Positions 16,683 through 23,744 of a DNA stretch of 29,403 nucleotides are shown piece by piece (within the stretch, counting starts at the first letter, position 1; every line of letters begins with the position of its first letter). The translations under genes and the position numbers were made by a program. Where the stretch lies: assembly GCA_043818555.1 (NCBI GenBank), contig JBDRFP010000004.1, positions 1-29,403 on the forward strand, read 5' to 3'. The notes under the pieces were generated by a model. That model was not told the DNA's origin and did no database searches. It was given only the letters and a program-made list of their open reading frames with translations. Origin of the DNA: JAUYIW01 sp043818555. GTDB taxonomy: Bacteria; Patescibacteriota; Patescibacteriia; UBA9934.

Positions 16683-17825
16683 ATGACTAATCTAGGAAAC
16701 AAATCTTGGGTCGAAATCAATGCAACAGCGCTCCGGTCGAACATCGGAGCGCTTCGTTCTGCCCTTAATCCGGGTGCCCAATTCTGCGCTGTTGTGAAAG
16801 CGAACGCCTACGGGCACGGTCTTGAACCAATTGTAAGGCTGGCAAGCCTGGAAGGAATTGCGCATTTTGCAGCTGATTCCGTCGATGAGGCAATGGCAGT
16901 ACGAAGACTTGCCCCGAACGCAACAATATTCATACTAGGCTTTTCCGTGCCCGAACGATTCACTGACATAATTACTAACCGCCTTATCCAAACTGTTTAT
17001 AGGGCTGAACAAGTTAATTTGATCGCACAGAAAGCCGCTGAAATTCAATCCCAGGCGCTTGTAAACATCAAAATTGAAACCGGCACAAACCGTCAGGGCA
17101 TTCCAGAAAATCAAATTCCGGATTTGATCAGAGCTATCAAAAAAAATGAACGCGCGCTTACTGTTGTGGGCGTTTCGTCGCATTTGAGCGATTCAGAAAA
17201 TACTGACGATCAATCCATTGTAAGAAATCAACTTGACCGATTTCGATCTGTCGTTAGCGCACTGAACGCATCCGGGATAAATCCTAAATTTGCGCACATA
17301 GCCTGTAGCGCCGCGGCAATGCTTCAGCCTGACGCGCATTTCAATATGGCTCGCTTCGGCATAGCTATGTACGGTCTTTGGCCTTCAGAATCTCTAAGAA
17401 AAAAAATGAGAATTTCTGGCAAAATTGATTTAAAGCCGGTAATGTCGCTCCAGTCTGTAATTGCGCAGGTTAAGGATATTGCCGCAGGTGATTTTATTGG
17501 TTACTCAAGAGGTTTCCGCGCAGACAGGCCAATGAGGATTGCAGTTCTTCCGATTGGATATTATGATGGGTATAGAAGAGCCTACGAAGGCGCTGATGTA
17601 CTAATTCACGGTCAACGATGTCGCAATGTGGGGCATATTTGCATGAACATGACCATGGTGGATGTGTCTGCGATTGCGCAGGTAAGCGCGGGAGACCATG
17701 CGACGCTTATCGGCCGCGATGGCATGAACCAAATCAGCGCTGAAGACTTGGCCGGCCAAGCGGGCACTATTAACTATGAAGTCGTGACCTCGATCGGAGC
17801 TCACCTACCAAAAATTGTTATTTAA
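16683..17825 (+). CDS. alr: Alanine racemase
   Basis: PLP enzyme that makes D-alanine for peptidoglycan (380 residues, normal length). The N-terminal TIM barrel carries the PLP lysine in VVKANAYGHG (Lys39). The second catalytic residue is Tyr274 in IGYSRGFRADRPMRIA, followed by LPIGYYDGYRR and, further on, the MTMVDVS and GTINYEVVTSIG motifs. All key residues are present. The Shine-Dalgarno (GGAGG) sits in the 3' arm of the upstream hairpin. A repeat shared with the 19.55 kb region begins six bases after the stop. Confidence 0.97.
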   Translation: MTNLGNKSWVEINATALRSNIGALRSALNPGAQFCAVVKANAYGHGLEPIVRLASLEGIAHFAADSVDEAMAVRRLAPNATIFILGFSVPERFTDIITNRLIQTVYRAEQVNLIAQKAAEIQSQALVNIKIETGTNRQGIPENQIPDLIRAIKKNERALTVVGVSSHLSDSENTDDQSIVRNQLDRFRSVVSALNASGINPKFAHIACSAAAMLQPDAHFNMARFGIAMYGLWPSESLRKKMRISGKIDLKPVMSLQSVIAQVKDIAAGDFIGYSRGFRADRPMRIAVLPIGYYDGYRRAYEGADVLIHGQRCRNVGHICMNMTMVDVSAIAQVSAGDHATLIGRDGMNQISAEDLAGQAGTINYEVVTSIGAHLPKIVI

Positions 17826-17830
17826 TGATT

Positions 17831-17897
17831 AATTCAGCTTATAGAAATAAACTCAGCAGGCGGTGCAATAAACCATACCGCTAGCCAACAGACTTCA
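17831..17897 (+). repeat. 67-nt direct repeat flanking ftsQ, copy A
   Basis: Begins AATTCAGCTT and contains AAATAAACTC, CAGGC, a second AATAAAC and AGCCAA. All these blocks recur in order and spacing at 19546-19612. GCGGT and ACCGC pair to present the second AATAAAC in a loop. In copy B the stem sequence differs but can also pair. It fills most of the alr-ftsQ gap. Confidence 0.75.
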
Positions 17898-17910
17898 ATC
17901 CTTCGATACT

Positions 17911-18759
17911 ATGAAACGCCGCAACTTTACCAAATCTCACCAGTCCAAAATCTACAAGGACAAAAAATACCAGAATCCTTATTTCCAGCAAGGGCGCCGG
18001 TTTAGGTTTCCTTGGAAAAAGATTTTAATCGTTCTGGTAGTTGTTGCGTCGATTGCGGGCATTGCCTACATCCTTCTATTCAGCCCGCTGTTCAGGATCA
18101 AATCAACCACAATCAGCGGCCTAAATGTGACCCCGGTTAACGAGGTCCAGCAGGTAGTGATTGACCAGTTTATGTCGCGGGAGTGGCTTGTGCTTCCTGG
18201 TGATAACCGATGGGTTTTTGATACTGACAAGCTCTATAATTGTTTGATGAATGAGTATCAGTTTGTTGAGCTGGAAGTGGACTTATCGGGATCAGAACTG
18301 TCCGTTATCGCCGAGGAGAGGATTACATCGATCGTCTGGACTGCGGCAGATAGGGCGTGGATTCTTGATCTTCAGGGTAATGTTACGCACGAAATCCTTC
18401 CTGACACAGAGTCGCTGCCACCACTTGCGCCGACTGTACCAAGGATTCTTGATGTAAGCGGAGCGGTCGTGGAGGTTGGCGATTCAATTCTTAGCGAATC
18501 GCTTATCCAGGGCGTGATCGACTTTGACCGCGGGATTCGCCAAATGTCGCTTGAGCCTGACTACTATGAGATCGAGCAGGCTGATATAACCTGGTTTACT
18601 CTAAAATTATTTGACAGCTTTGATATTTTGTTTGATGCAGGGCAGGGGATTGAGGGCCAACTGAGCGCCCTTGAGCTAACTATGGGCGAGCATCAGGATC
18701 GTCTGAACGAGCTTGAATATATCGACCTGAGGTTTGGAGATCACGTTTACGTGCGGTGA
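17911..18759 (+). CDS. ftsQ: Cell division protein FtsQ/DivIB
   Basis: Bitopic divisome protein (282 residues). A basic cytoplasmic N-terminus (KRRNFTKSHQSKIYKDKKY) is followed by one membrane helix at about 38-60 (ILIVLVVVASIAGIAYILLF) and a POTRA domain opening PLFRIKSTTISGLNVTPVNEV. The extracellular FtsQ domain follows, with EERITSIVWTAADRAWILDLQGNV, and ends in a strand YIDLRFGDHVYVR typical of the family. It works with FtsL and FtsB to regulate septal wall synthesis; neither is in the window. It follows alr by 85 nt. No Shine-Dalgarno is seen. Confidence 0.9.
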   Translation: MKRRNFTKSHQSKIYKDKKYQNPYFQQGRRFRFPWKKILIVLVVVASIAGIAYILLFSPLFRIKSTTISGLNVTPVNEVQQVVIDQFMSREWLVLPGDNRWVFDTDKLYNCLMNEYQFVELEVDLSGSELSVIAEERITSIVWTAADRAWILDLQGNVTHEILPDTESLPPLAPTVPRILDVSGAVVEVGDSILSESLIQGVIDFDRGIRQMSLEPDYYEIEQADITWFTLKLFDSFDILFDAGQGIEGQLSALELTMGEHQDRLNELEYIDLRFGDHVYVR

Positions 18760-18882
18760 TGTAACGCCCCTCTCATTTCGACCGAGCCAAGCTTCACGGC
18801 AAGTGGAGAAATCAATTCGCTTAGCAATACGATTAGATCTCTCGACTCCCTCCGGTCGCTCGAGATGGTGAATATTTGAAAT

Positions 18883-18920
18883 AGCGACCCCAGCTTGACA
18901 CCTGGTCGTTTTTTTTTTTT
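18883..18920 (+). terminator. Rho-independent terminator after ftsQ
   Basis: AGCGACC and GGTCGTT pair (one G-U), extended by AG/CT with small mismatches, and are followed by a run of 12 T at 18909-18920. It ends the plus-strand greA to ftsQ transcription. Confidence 0.85.
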
Positions 18921-19003
18921 AAATAAACAATTATTTTATAAATAATGTATGCTTTGTTTTACGACGCATGATGATTCTGGAGGCCAGGGTAGGGGAGGGT
19001 TAT

Positions 19004-19063
19004 GAATTCCAAAGTTCAAAATCCAAATGATCAAATTAAGACAAGCGCACAGAATTTAGAATT
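19004..19063 (+). repeat. Heptad-like array in the ftsQ-M23 gap
   Basis: Units of about seven bases (ATTCCAA, AGTTCAA, AATCCAA and similar) are followed by GAATTTAGAATTTAG. The pattern is of the same general kind as the other gene-end arrays. Confidence 0.55.
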
Positions 19064-19189
19064 TAGTCGTAAGAATTTTTATACTAAAATTACAGCAATA
19101 GGGGTGCGGACAAAGTAGATCGGCAGAGGAGTAAAAGTACACGACCACCCGGTCATGGGGATGTTAATATAAGCGTCGCCAAATATATC

Positions 19190-19430
19190 TTTTACGACAC
19201 AATGGGTCCAATCTAGCTAATGGGGGATGTATGATAAGTCATGAACACTAAATGTATTAAACAAAATAAGAGGTATCTATCCCTCTATATATAGTTAATT
19301 TGTCAGCGACGAAAATTTTCAGCTAGTCAGACTTTGTGCTCGTCCCTCTTTCTATAGTTCTATATCTTTTGTAGATCTGTAATGAACTTCCCCCCTGCCC
19401 CGTGCACAAACATGCTCTTGTGTCGTAAAA
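19190..19430. ncRNA. Candidate structured RNA or element bounded by a 13-bp inverted repeat
   Basis: TTTTACGACACAA (19190-19202) and TTGTGTCGTAAAA (19418-19430) are perfect inverted repeats. Inside lie nested pairs: CTAGCT/AGCTAG (19213-19218 with 19321-19326) and TTTGTGC/GCACAAA (19333-19339 with 19404-19410). The result is a three-way junction with 6-10 nt linkers. The first arm contains AGAGG/CCTCT and ATGA/TCAT hairpins. On the minus strand an extended -10 (TGTTATAAT, hexamer 19456-19461) would start a transcript about 19 nt before the outer stem. It matches no RNA family I recognise, and strand and function are unknown. A miniature mobile element is the alternative. Confidence 0.35.
19349..19384 (+). 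repeat. 34-36 nt dispersed repeat (GTAGTTC family), copy 2
   Basis: Four 9-nt units related to TTTCTGTAG. This is the most diverged copy (CTATAG in place of CTGTAG). It lies inside the second arm of the candidate structured RNA. Confidence 0.65.
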
Positions 19431-19468
19431 TGGTTAACACCCTGCTCAATCATTGATTATAACAAACA

Positions 19469-19487
19469 CCAGGTCTAAATAACCTGG
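19469..19487 (-). terminator. Possible terminator of the M23 gene
   Basis: CCAGGT and ACCTGG form a perfect 6-bp hairpin with a 7-nt loop. On the minus strand it is followed by TGTTTGTT, a weak U-rich tail. It lies about 140 nt beyond the M23 stop. Confidence 0.4.
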
Positions 19488-19545
19488 CGCTACTTATTAT
19501 TATGCGAGCCATGAAACTGGCCACCATCTCCCCCGCCATTCAATA

Positions 19546-19612
19546 AATTCAGCTTTTCGAAATAAACTCTACAGGCCAGGAAATAAACATCTGCCATAAG
19601 CCAATGAACCTC
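19546..19612 (+). repeat. 67-nt direct repeat flanking ftsQ, copy B
   Basis: Same order of blocks as 17831-17897: AATTCAGCTT, GAAATAAACTC, ACAGGC, AATAAAC and AGCCAA. It ends 15 nt from the stop of the convergent M23 gene. Confidence 0.75.
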
Positions 19613-19627
19613 GTAGGCCGGACCCTT

Positions 19628-20836
19628 CTAATACCCTACTACGTAAGCCTGCGGATTGACAGGGATTCCGTTTATTCGGACTTCGAAGTGAAGGTGAGGT
19701 CCTGTTGAAAATCCAGTATTGCCCGAATACCCAATCACCTGCCCTCGTGATACAAACTGGTCAGCGGACACGCTAAAGCTCGACAAGTGAGCGTACAGCG
19801 TAGCTACGCCGCCGGAATGTATAACCATTACATAATTACCATAAGAGCTTCCTGTGCGCGCCCAGGCGACAATGCCGGGCGCCGCTGCCTTGATAGGCGT
19901 GCCGGTGGGAACGGCGGTATCTAGCCCTGAGTGCTCAAATAGGTGCCGGAAAGGATAGGTTGGGTCGTGGAAAGTTGCAGTTATAATCCCTCCAACAACT
20001 GGCAGGGTCAAAACCGACGCATCCCCAACTTCATCAGACTCAGCAAGTCTGCGCTCAATGTCAGCCTGCAACTTTGCGATTTGCGATGTGATGTACTGCT
20101 GTTCCTGCCTCAATTCGCTCATGAGAACCCTGTACTCAATTTCCGAATCCTTGGTGATTGTTAACAGTATGTCCTTGGCTCCTGACTGTTGTTCAAGACC
20201 GGCCAGCTTTTGTTCTAATTGCGCTTCCAGGTCTTCCAAGTCGGAAAGCCTCTCTTCTTCTTCGGCACGATTCTCTTCCAACAGCTGACGAGACAGCTTA
20301 GTAGCTTCGAGCGCTGTGTTCAGATCGGCATTAAGGCTTTCGAGCTGCTCGATTTCATCAAACAACTCGCCAAAATCGTCTGCTCCGAAAAGCACCTCAA
20401 CCAGTCCGAGCTTGTCGCTCAGGTTCAGTTCAAAAAGCATTCCCTCAAGCATTTTTCGTTGTTCAATTATTGCGTTCTCTTCGCGCCTTATCTTTTCTTC
20501 AAGCACCTGAACTTCAAGTTCCTGAGACTCAATGTCAGCCTGGGTAATCGCCACATCAATCTCTGCAAGCTTGATTTGGTTCTCGATCATGGACAGGTCA
20601 TTGCGCAGACTTGCAGCTTCTCGTGAATATGCATTGACCTTCTTTTGGTATTCATCCATCTGGCCATTCAAAAGGTCCATCTGACTCTTTCTGTCGCTAA
20701 TTTCGTCCTGGAGCTCTTCAATAAAATCTTCAACATCCTCTGCAAAAGCCTCCTGGCCAAAAGAAAGCGCAAAACCAAGGATCGCAATAAACAAAATCCC
20801 CTTCCCTGCCTTGTTAAAATAGTTGTTCAAGTTCAT
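19628..20836 (-). CDS. Secreted coiled-coil M23 (LytM) peptidase, EnvC-like
   Basis: A 402-residue exported protein. A signal peptide (about residues 1-32, ending FGQEAFAED) is followed by a long coiled coil to about residue 270 (Glu/Leu/Gln-rich heptads), then an M23 metallopeptidase domain. The zinc ligands appear intact: His and Asp in EHSGLD, His in LYAHLSS and HLHFEVR in GPHLHFEVRING. Architecture matches EnvC/PcsB-type murein hydrolases or amidase activators of cell separation. With all ligands present it could be an active endopeptidase. It is transcribed from its own promoter, and the predicted start coincides with the ATG, so the mRNA is probably leaderless. It faces ftsQ across a long noncoding gap. 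Confidence 0.93.
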   Translation of the reverse strand: MNLNNYFNKAGKGILFIAILGFALSFGQEAFAEDVEDFIEELQDEISDRKSQMDLLNGQMDEYQKKVNAYSREAASLRNDLSMIENQIKLAEIDVAITQADIESQELEVQVLEEKIRREENAIIEQRKMLEGMLFELNLSDKLGLVEVLFGADDFGELFDEIEQLESLNADLNTALEATKLSRQLLEENRAEEEERLSDLEDLEAQLEQKLAGLEQQSGAKDILLTITKDSEIEYRVLMSELRQEQQYITSQIAKLQADIERRLAESDEVGDASVLTLPVVGGIITATFHDPTYPFRHLFEHSGLDTAVPTGTPIKAAAPGIVAWARTGSSYGNYVMVIHSGGVATLYAHLSSFSVSADQFVSRGQVIGYSGNTGFSTGPHLHFEVRINGIPVNPQAYVVGY

Positions 20837-20842
20837 GGGGAT

Positions 20843-20871
20843 ATTATAGCAGGAATAACGAAGAGGTTAAA
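20843..20871 (-). promoter_or_regulatory. Leaderless extended -10 promoter of the M23 gene
   Basis: On the minus strand TGCTATAAT (hexamer 20843-20848) is exactly 6 nt before the ATG, with TTTAAC (20866-20871) 17 nt upstream of the hexamer. The predicted transcript starts at the start codon. Confidence 0.75.
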
Positions 20872-20879
20872 GAGAGATT

Positions 20880-20908
20880 AAAAAAACGCCGGGTGTTTTA
20901 ACCCAGCG
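20880..20908 (-). terminator. Rho-independent terminator after gltX
   Basis: On the minus strand an 8-bp stem (CGCTGGGT with ACCCGGCG, one G-U) around a 6-nt loop is followed by seven T. It closes the VanZ-like/WecG/gltX operon just before the M23 promoter. Confidence 0.9.
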
Positions 20909-20910
20909 CG

Positions 20911-20934
20911 TCTATTGGTCGAATAGGCCCCATG
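20911..20934 (-). repeat. Nonamer repeat (GGACCAATTCGACC family), copy 2
   Basis: In the sense of gltX the units read ATGGGGCC, TATTCGACC and AATAGA. The element starts four bases after the gltX stop, in the same orientation relative to the gene as copies 1 and 3, and leads straight into the terminator stem. Confidence 0.75.
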
Positions 20935-20938
20935 TGGC

Positions 20939-22396
20939 TTACAGCGCCTCCACGGCCTTATCAATTCTTTCAAGCGACTCTTCTTTACCCAAAGCCCACA
21001 ACAGCTCAAAAGGACTTGCAGACTTAGCTTGGCCGCTCAAGGCGACACGCAGTGGCCACAGAACATTTCCTTTTTGAAGTTCATGTTCGTCAATGTAGGC
21101 GATTACAGCCGCCTCGATTGACTCGATCGATCCAAAATCGTCGTCATCGAGCTCAGCAATAAAATCCCGCACGCCAGCAAGCTGCGCCTTGGCATCCGCA
21201 GAATCTGACTTTTTCCAAACTAATGTGGCCGGGTCGTACGCCGGCTCAACCAAATACAAGTCGATCTTCTCTTGAAACTCATCTAGGCGATGCACACGGT
21301 CTCGCTCAACAAGTAACGCCCGCTGCACCCGCTCGTCATCAACATCGGCTTGCACAAACCCTCGCGCGACTTCGGCCAACTCATCGATCGACAATCGCTT
21401 CAAATACTCACGATTCATCCAGTCCAGCTTGTCCATATTCATTACCGCGCCAGCCTTGTTGATCTTTTTCAAATCAAACAACTTGGTCAGCTCAGTACGA
21501 TCATAAATCTCTTGGTCTGATTTTGGATTGAACCCTAGCGTGCCAATAAAATTGATAAGCGCATCAACTAGGTAACCTCGTTTTATATAATCCCCAACTG
21601 CAACATCGCCCTGGCGTTTGCTCAATTTGGTCTTATCCGGATTTAACAAAAGCGGCACATGCGCAAACTTTGGAAGTTCAAACCCTAGCATGTTGTAAAG
21701 GATTACATGCTTTGGAGCTGACGACAACCATTCCTCGCCGCGAATAATATGTGTAATTCCCATTAAATAGTCATCAACCACAACAGCCAAATGATACGTT
21801 GGAAAACCGTCAGACTTTAAAATAATCTGATCGTCAATATCGACATTGTTGAACTTAACCGAGCCCCTAATTTCGTCAGTCACAATAGTCTCGCCTTCAG
21901 GGACCTTCATGCGCACTACATAATCAACGCCAGACTCGAGCCTTTCCTTCACCTCATCGGCTGTGAGCTTGCAACATTCGCGATCGTATTTGGGAGTCTG
22001 TTTCACAGCCTTCTGCCCTTCCCTCATTTCGGTCAGCCGATCTTTGGTGCAAAAACAATAATATGCGTGCCCCTCATCAACAAGCCTATCAATATACTTC
22101 TTGTAGATGCCCAGCCTTTGCGACTGTATGTACGGCCCATGCTCACCCTTCTCAACGATAACGCCATTCGCGTCAATAAACGGGCCTTCGTCATGGTCGA
22201 TCCCAAGCATTGCCAAAGTCTCTAGCAGATTTTCAACAGCGCCTTCAACAAGTCGCTCGCGGTCAGTGTCTTCGATCCGAATAATAAACTTGCCGCCGTT
22301 CTGGCGGGTGAAAAAGTAGTTGAACAAGGCTGTGTGGATTGTACCGATGTGGACAAAGCCGGTTGGCGATGGGGCGATGCGGGTTCTGATTTGCAT
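20939..22396 (-). CDS. gltX: Glutamyl-tRNA synthetase
   Basis: Class I synthetase (485 residues, normal size) charging tRNA-Glu and, in many bacteria without GlnRS, also tRNA-Gln. The HIGH-type signature is PSPTGFVHIGTIHTALFN (HIGT at residues 16-19) and the KMSKS-type loop is DKTKLSKRQGDVAV. Other family motifs are FIIRIEDTDRERLV, FPTYHLAVVVDDYLMGITHIIRGEEW and the C-terminal anticodon-binding helical domain ending LWALGKEESLERIDKAVEAL. It is the last gene of a minus-strand operon, 87 nt after the WecG-like gene, and is followed by a strong terminator. No Shine-Dalgarno is seen. Confidence 0.97.
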   Translation of the reverse strand: MQIRTRIAPSPTGFVHIGTIHTALFNYFFTRQNGGKFIIRIEDTDRERLVEGAVENLLETLAMLGIDHDEGPFIDANGVIVEKGEHGPYIQSQRLGIYKKYIDRLVDEGHAYYCFCTKDRLTEMREGQKAVKQTPKYDRECCKLTADEVKERLESGVDYVVRMKVPEGETIVTDEIRGSVKFNNVDIDDQIILKSDGFPTYHLAVVVDDYLMGITHIIRGEEWLSSAPKHVILYNMLGFELPKFAHVPLLLNPDKTKLSKRQGDVAVGDYIKRGYLVDALINFIGTLGFNPKSDQEIYDRTELTKLFDLKKINKAGAVMNMDKLDWMNREYLKRLSIDELAEVARGFVQADVDDERVQRALLVERDRVHRLDEFQEKIDLYLVEPAYDPATLVWKKSDSADAKAQLAGVRDFIAELDDDDFGSIESIEAAVIAYIDEHELQKGNVLWPLRVALSGQAKSASPFELLWALGKEESLERIDKAVEAL

Positions 22397-22403
22397 AATT
22401 CAG

Positions 22404-22446
22404 AAGTGATTGAGTGATTAGGCTGGAACCGAAAGTGATTGAGTGA
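22404..22446 (+). repeat. Direct repeat AAGTGATTGAGTGA upstream of gltX
   Basis: The 14-mer AAGTGATTGAGTGA occurs at 22404-22417 and 22433-22446, each followed by a degenerate continuation (TTAG, ATAAG). It lies in the leader just before the gltX start. Confidence 0.75.
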
Positions 22447-22455
22447 ATAAGTGTT

Positions 22456-22483
22456 TCTATTGGTCGGATTGGTCCTATGCGAG
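22456..22483 (-). repeat. Nonamer repeat (GGACCAATTCGACC family), copy 3
   Basis: Read in the sense of the WecG-like gene, the units are CATAGGACC, AATCCGACC and AATAGAAAC, beginning directly after its TAG stop. Orientation and position match copies 1 and 2. Confidence 0.78.
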
Positions 22484-23293
22484 CTATTTGGTGCGTATAA
22501 ATAGTTGCCGCATGACCTCCGGGATTACCTGAATACATGCTTTGCAAAAACGACGGCGCTTGACCGTTTCTGCTACGACAATTATTGGAAATTTAATGCT
22601 GGCGTTGTAGATGCGGCCGGCTCGTCTGGGCTCGATGATAACTCGCCAAAGCCATTCCAGGCCTGCCCGCCTCATTAGTCGAGGGGCTCGTTTGAGCGTA
22701 CCGCCAATCATTTCCAGCGCTCCGCCAACGCCGATGGCAATCTTCACGCTTGGCAGACTCGATAAATAATCGACAATGAACTTTTCCTGCTTCCCTGCCC
22801 CTAGCGCAACGGCGAGAACAGCGGGTTGGTTACGCCGTATTACATCGAGTTGGTTAATATTAACCTGGTCGATGTTAACGTATCCGGGATAGATGTCAAT
22901 GCACTGAAGCGTCGGAAACCGTTCTTTGAGTTTATCCGATGAAGCCTTGGCCGACCCTGGGTCGCCGCCAAACAAAACAAGCGCCAAATCGTGATCGGAA
23001 CAAAGTTTCGCAAGCGTCAGCAATGCGTCTACGCCAGTGTGCCGATGTAGGCAATCAACATCATCGCTCAGAGCCCTGGCAGCGTAGCACAGCCCTACCC
23101 CGTCGGGGAGTGAAAGATCACTCTGATTCAGAAGGTCGCAGAAACCAGGGTCATTATGAGTTTTCAAAATCATCTCCGGATTTGGGGTAAAAATCTTTTT
23201 TTGTTCATTGCCAACCAACCATTCACTCAACAATTGCCCGAGATTGTCGCGAGTTAAATTGTCCACCTCGACATTGTAGATTGTGACTCTCAT
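22484..23293 (-). CDS. WecG/TagA/CpsF family glycosyltransferase
   Basis: A 269-residue GT26-family enzyme that transfers a sugar (N-acetylmannosamine or its uronic acid in characterised members) to a lipid-linked acceptor in cell-surface polymer synthesis. Motifs in order: VEVDNLTRDNL, IFTPNPEMILKTH, LSLPDGVGLCYAARAL (the DG active-site region), LALVLFGGDPGSA, CIDIYPGYV, LAVALGAGKQEKFI, IAIGVGGALEMIGGTLKRAP and RRAGLEWLWRVIIEPRR. The order and length fit the family well. Its ATG overlaps the stop of the upstream membrane gene (ATGA), so the two are translationally coupled. The true acceptor and donor cannot be deduced. Confidence 0.93.
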   Translation of the reverse strand: MRVTIYNVEVDNLTRDNLGQLLSEWLVGNEQKKIFTPNPEMILKTHNDPGFCDLLNQSDLSLPDGVGLCYAARALSDDVDCLHRHTGVDALLTLAKLCSDHDLALVLFGGDPGSAKASSDKLKERFPTLQCIDIYPGYVNIDQVNINQLDVIRRNQPAVLAVALGAGKQEKFIVDYLSSLPSVKIAIGVGGALEMIGGTLKRAPRLMRRAGLEWLWRVIIEPRRAGRIYNASIKFPIIVVAETVKRRRFCKACIQVIPEVMRQLFIRTK

Positions 23294-23694
23294 GATCTAT
23301 AAAAAGCAATCAGCGCAAAAACGCCGCCGGTCATATCAAAAAAATAATCGCCCATAGTGTCGGCCAGACCAAGCTGACGCAGGTTCTTATCGGTCAAAAG
23401 CTCGTCGAGCAGGAACTCGTGAAATTCCCAAGCTACGCTTATGATTGCAACAATGCCAAGCGCAAACAACGGAACCAGCCACCAGCGCAGATGACGCTGA
23501 AGCCTGCCTTTGAATTTGATTTCTTCAATCCCCTGCTGCCAAATAGCAAGCCCAAGCGCGCCGGCCGCAAACCCTCCGCCAAAGTGCATTGGGATGTCGT
23601 ACCAGCTAATATAGTTGTACAAATCGAAGATAATGCCCATGGCGTGGGCCACAAGCACTAGCGCGATTATGAAAAATGCTTTATTCCAAGTCAT
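23290..23694 (-). CDS. VanZ/DUF2238-like membrane protein
   Basis: A 134-residue protein with four predicted membrane helices. The conserved-looking polar motifs are YDIPMHFGGGFAAG, VAWEFHEFLLDE and LADTMGDYFFDMTGG. This His/Asp/Glu pattern resembles the DUF2238 (YjdF) and VanZ-like families of unknown enzymatic role. It is the first gene of the operon with the WecG-like transferase and gltX, so a role in the cell envelope is a reasonable inference. The promoter predicts a leaderless message starting at its ATG, and a 10-bp inverted repeat surrounds the -35. Confidence 0.75.
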   Translation of the reverse strand: MTWNKAFFIIALVLVAHAMGIIFDLYNYISWYDIPMHFGGGFAAGALGLAIWQQGIEEIKFKGRLQRHLRWWLVPLFALGIVAIISVAWEFHEFLLDELLTDKNLRQLGLADTMGDYFFDMTGGVFALIAFYRS

Positions 23695-23700
23695 GAGCGT

Positions 23701-23729
23701 AGTTTAGCAGAATACGATGATTATTTAAA
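23701..23729 (-). promoter_or_regulatory. Leaderless extended -10 promoter of the VanZ-like/WecG/gltX operon
   Basis: On the minus strand TTTAAA (23724-23729), 17 nt, and TGCTAAACT (hexamer 23701-23706), 6 nt before the ATG at 23694. This is the same geometry as the M23 promoter. Confidence 0.7.
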
Positions 23730-23744
23730 GAGCAAATCATCGTA
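23713..23744. promoter_or_regulatory. Operator-like 10-bp inverted repeat over the -35
   Basis: TACGATGATT (23713-23722) and AATCATCGTA (23735-23744) are perfect inverted repeats with a 12-nt spacer that contains the -35 hexamer of the VanZ-like operon. A bound repressor would block the promoter. The regulator is unknown. Confidence 0.55.

Larger units (their letters stand above)
18921..19627. other. Long noncoding gap between convergent ftsQ and M23 genes
   Basis: No protein gene with plausible length or motifs was found on either strand. The stretch holds several TTTTACGAC-type sites (18957 plus, 19062 minus and degenerate, 19190 plus, 19418 minus), a heptad array, a candidate structured RNA, a dispersed repeat copy, a terminator-like hairpin and a direct repeat. 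A 38-codon frame at 19002 has a G-rich sequence upstream, but its first half is repeat, so I do not call it a gene. Confidence 0.6.

Noticed and set aside
19002..19118. Short frame of 38 codons after AGGGGAGGG
   Set aside because: Spacing from the GGAGG to ATG is too short, and the first half is a translated heptad array without protein-like features.
18760..19627. tRNA, tmRNA, RNase P or SRP RNA in the noncoding gap
   Set aside because: I looked for the conserved cores (T-arm TTCRANNC with acceptor pairing, GAGGAAAGUC, GGAAGCAG, tmRNA ends) and saw none.
7225..20830. Shared 16-mer TTAAAATAGTTGTTCA at 7225-7240 (mreB promoter) and 20815-20830 (M23 N-terminal coding)
   Set aside because: One copy is coding sequence with a normal signal-peptide translation, and a match of this length in A/T-rich sequence can arise by chance in a window of this size.
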